The position numbers and the translations under genes are program-made. Below, in pieces: positions 5,815 through 6,183 of a stretch of DNA of 6,183 bases. The DNA comes from Ignavibacteriota bacterium (lineage in GTDB: Bacteria > Bacteroidota > Ignavibacteria > Tepidaquicellales > Tepidaquicellaceae). Within the stretch, counting starts at the first letter, position 1. Each line of letters begins with the position of its first letter. The stretch covers positions 215 to 6,397 of the forward strand of contig PMIW01000221.1 of assembly GCA_003158365.1 (NCBI GenBank), read 5' to 3'. The notes below the pieces were generated by a model. The model ran no database searches. It saw only the letters and a program-made list of their open reading frames with translations, and was not told the DNA's origin.

Positions 5815-6183
5815 CGGTATCCTCTATCTCGTTACTACACCCATAGGAAACTTCGCCGATATGACTCTTCGCTCGCTTCGGACTCTCAAGAAATGCGACG
5901 CTATTATCTGCGAGGAATATAAGGAAGCCGTCCGTTTGCTTAAATTTTTTGATATCAAAAAAGATTTACTCCGGCTTAATGAGCATAATGAACAGGAAGA
6001 AGCCGAAAAAATTACACTCGAAATATTGAACGGAAAAAAGCTTGCCCTTATATCCGATTGCGGAACTCCCCTTTTCGCCGACCCGGGAAAATTTCTTCTC
6101 GAAAAGTGCATCGAATTCAATATCAAAATAGAATTCCTCCACGGCGCAAATTCCGTTTTAACTGCTCTCGTTTTGTCCGGTTT
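5792..6183 (+). CDS. RsmI-like SAM-dependent methyltransferase, 5' part, cut by window end
   Basis: The first 130 codons of a tetrapyrrole-methylase-fold protein related to RsmI, which 2'-O-methylates C1402 of 16S rRNA using SAM. Recognisable parts are LYLVTTPIGNFADMTLRSLR starting at residue 11, NEHNE at 63-67, ALISDCGTPLFADPG at 85-99 and SVLTALVLSG at 121-130. Some core motifs depart from classical RsmI: CEEYKEAVRLL (40-50) where E. coli has AEDTRHTGLLL, SDCGTP for SDAGTP, and HGANS (117-121) for a PGP loop. It may therefore be a distinct subfamily or paralogue rather than RsmI itself. ATG 5792 lies inside dut in another frame. AAGGAGG (5783-5789) precedes it by only 2 bp and also encodes dUTPase motif V. 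A GTG at 5780 is an alternative start adding four residues. The C-terminal half lies outside the window. Confidence 0.85.
   Translation, partial: MEVQDINNGILYLVTTPIGNFADMTLRSLRTLKKCDAIICEEYKEAVRLLKFFDIKKDLLRLNEHNEQEEAEKITLEILNGKKLALISDCGTPLFADPGKFLLEKCIEFNIKIEFLHGANSVLTALVLSG

Noticed and set aside
1..6183. CRISPR arrays, tRNA or rRNA genes, insertion sequences, prophage or integration sites
   Set aside because: Reading both strands showed no regularly spaced repeats, no tRNA-like cloverleaf, no transposase or integrase motifs and no terminal inverted repeats. The single palindrome at 5329-5354 is too small to be an element on its own.

Overview
The window is AT-rich bacterial DNA that most likely comes from the Bacteroidota/Chlorobi/Ignavibacteria side of the tree, with Ignavibacteria as my best guess. 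Three things point there. Two secreted proteins end in a type IX secretion (T9SS) type A sorting domain with the N(S/Y)PNPFNP(T/S)TSI motif. Almost no start has a Shine-Dalgarno sequence. GTG and TTG starts occur beside ATG. The taxon is an inference from motifs, not from a search.

Left half (1-3284), all on the minus strand. In transcription order: a T9SS-exported protein with an unrecognised N-terminal domain (3284-2550), a two-cluster 4Fe-4S protein of the NuoI family (2545-2054), a second T9SS-exported protein with a possible Fn3-like domain (2050-1391, TTG start), and a CNNM/CBS/CorC-type membrane protein (1327-14). The first three are 3-4 bp apart and are almost certainly one transcription unit. 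The CorC-like gene follows after 63 bp.

Centre (3285-3408): a very AT-rich divergent intergenic region that should hold promoters for both directions. It includes a perfect 16-bp AT palindrome carrying TATAAT on both strands.

Right half (3409-6183), all on the plus strand: a short, divergent trimeric-type purine nucleoside phosphorylase overlapping a TatD-family metal-dependent hydrolase by 11 bp; a small DUF4190-like membrane protein with a polyproline N-terminus; a strong 12-bp-arm hairpin; dUTPase (GTG start); and the 5' part of an RsmI-like rRNA methyltransferase that overlaps dut by 23 bp and runs off the window edge. The theme is nucleotide metabolism and housekeeping (purine salvage, nuclease/hydrolase, dUTP removal, rRNA modification).

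I do not see a new defence, mobile or CRISPR-like system. The points most worth checking are the divergent PNP (shortened active-site loop and N-terminus), the RsmI-like protein with non-canonical motifs, the isolated nuoI between two T9SS cargo genes, and the hairpin lying 16 bp before dut.
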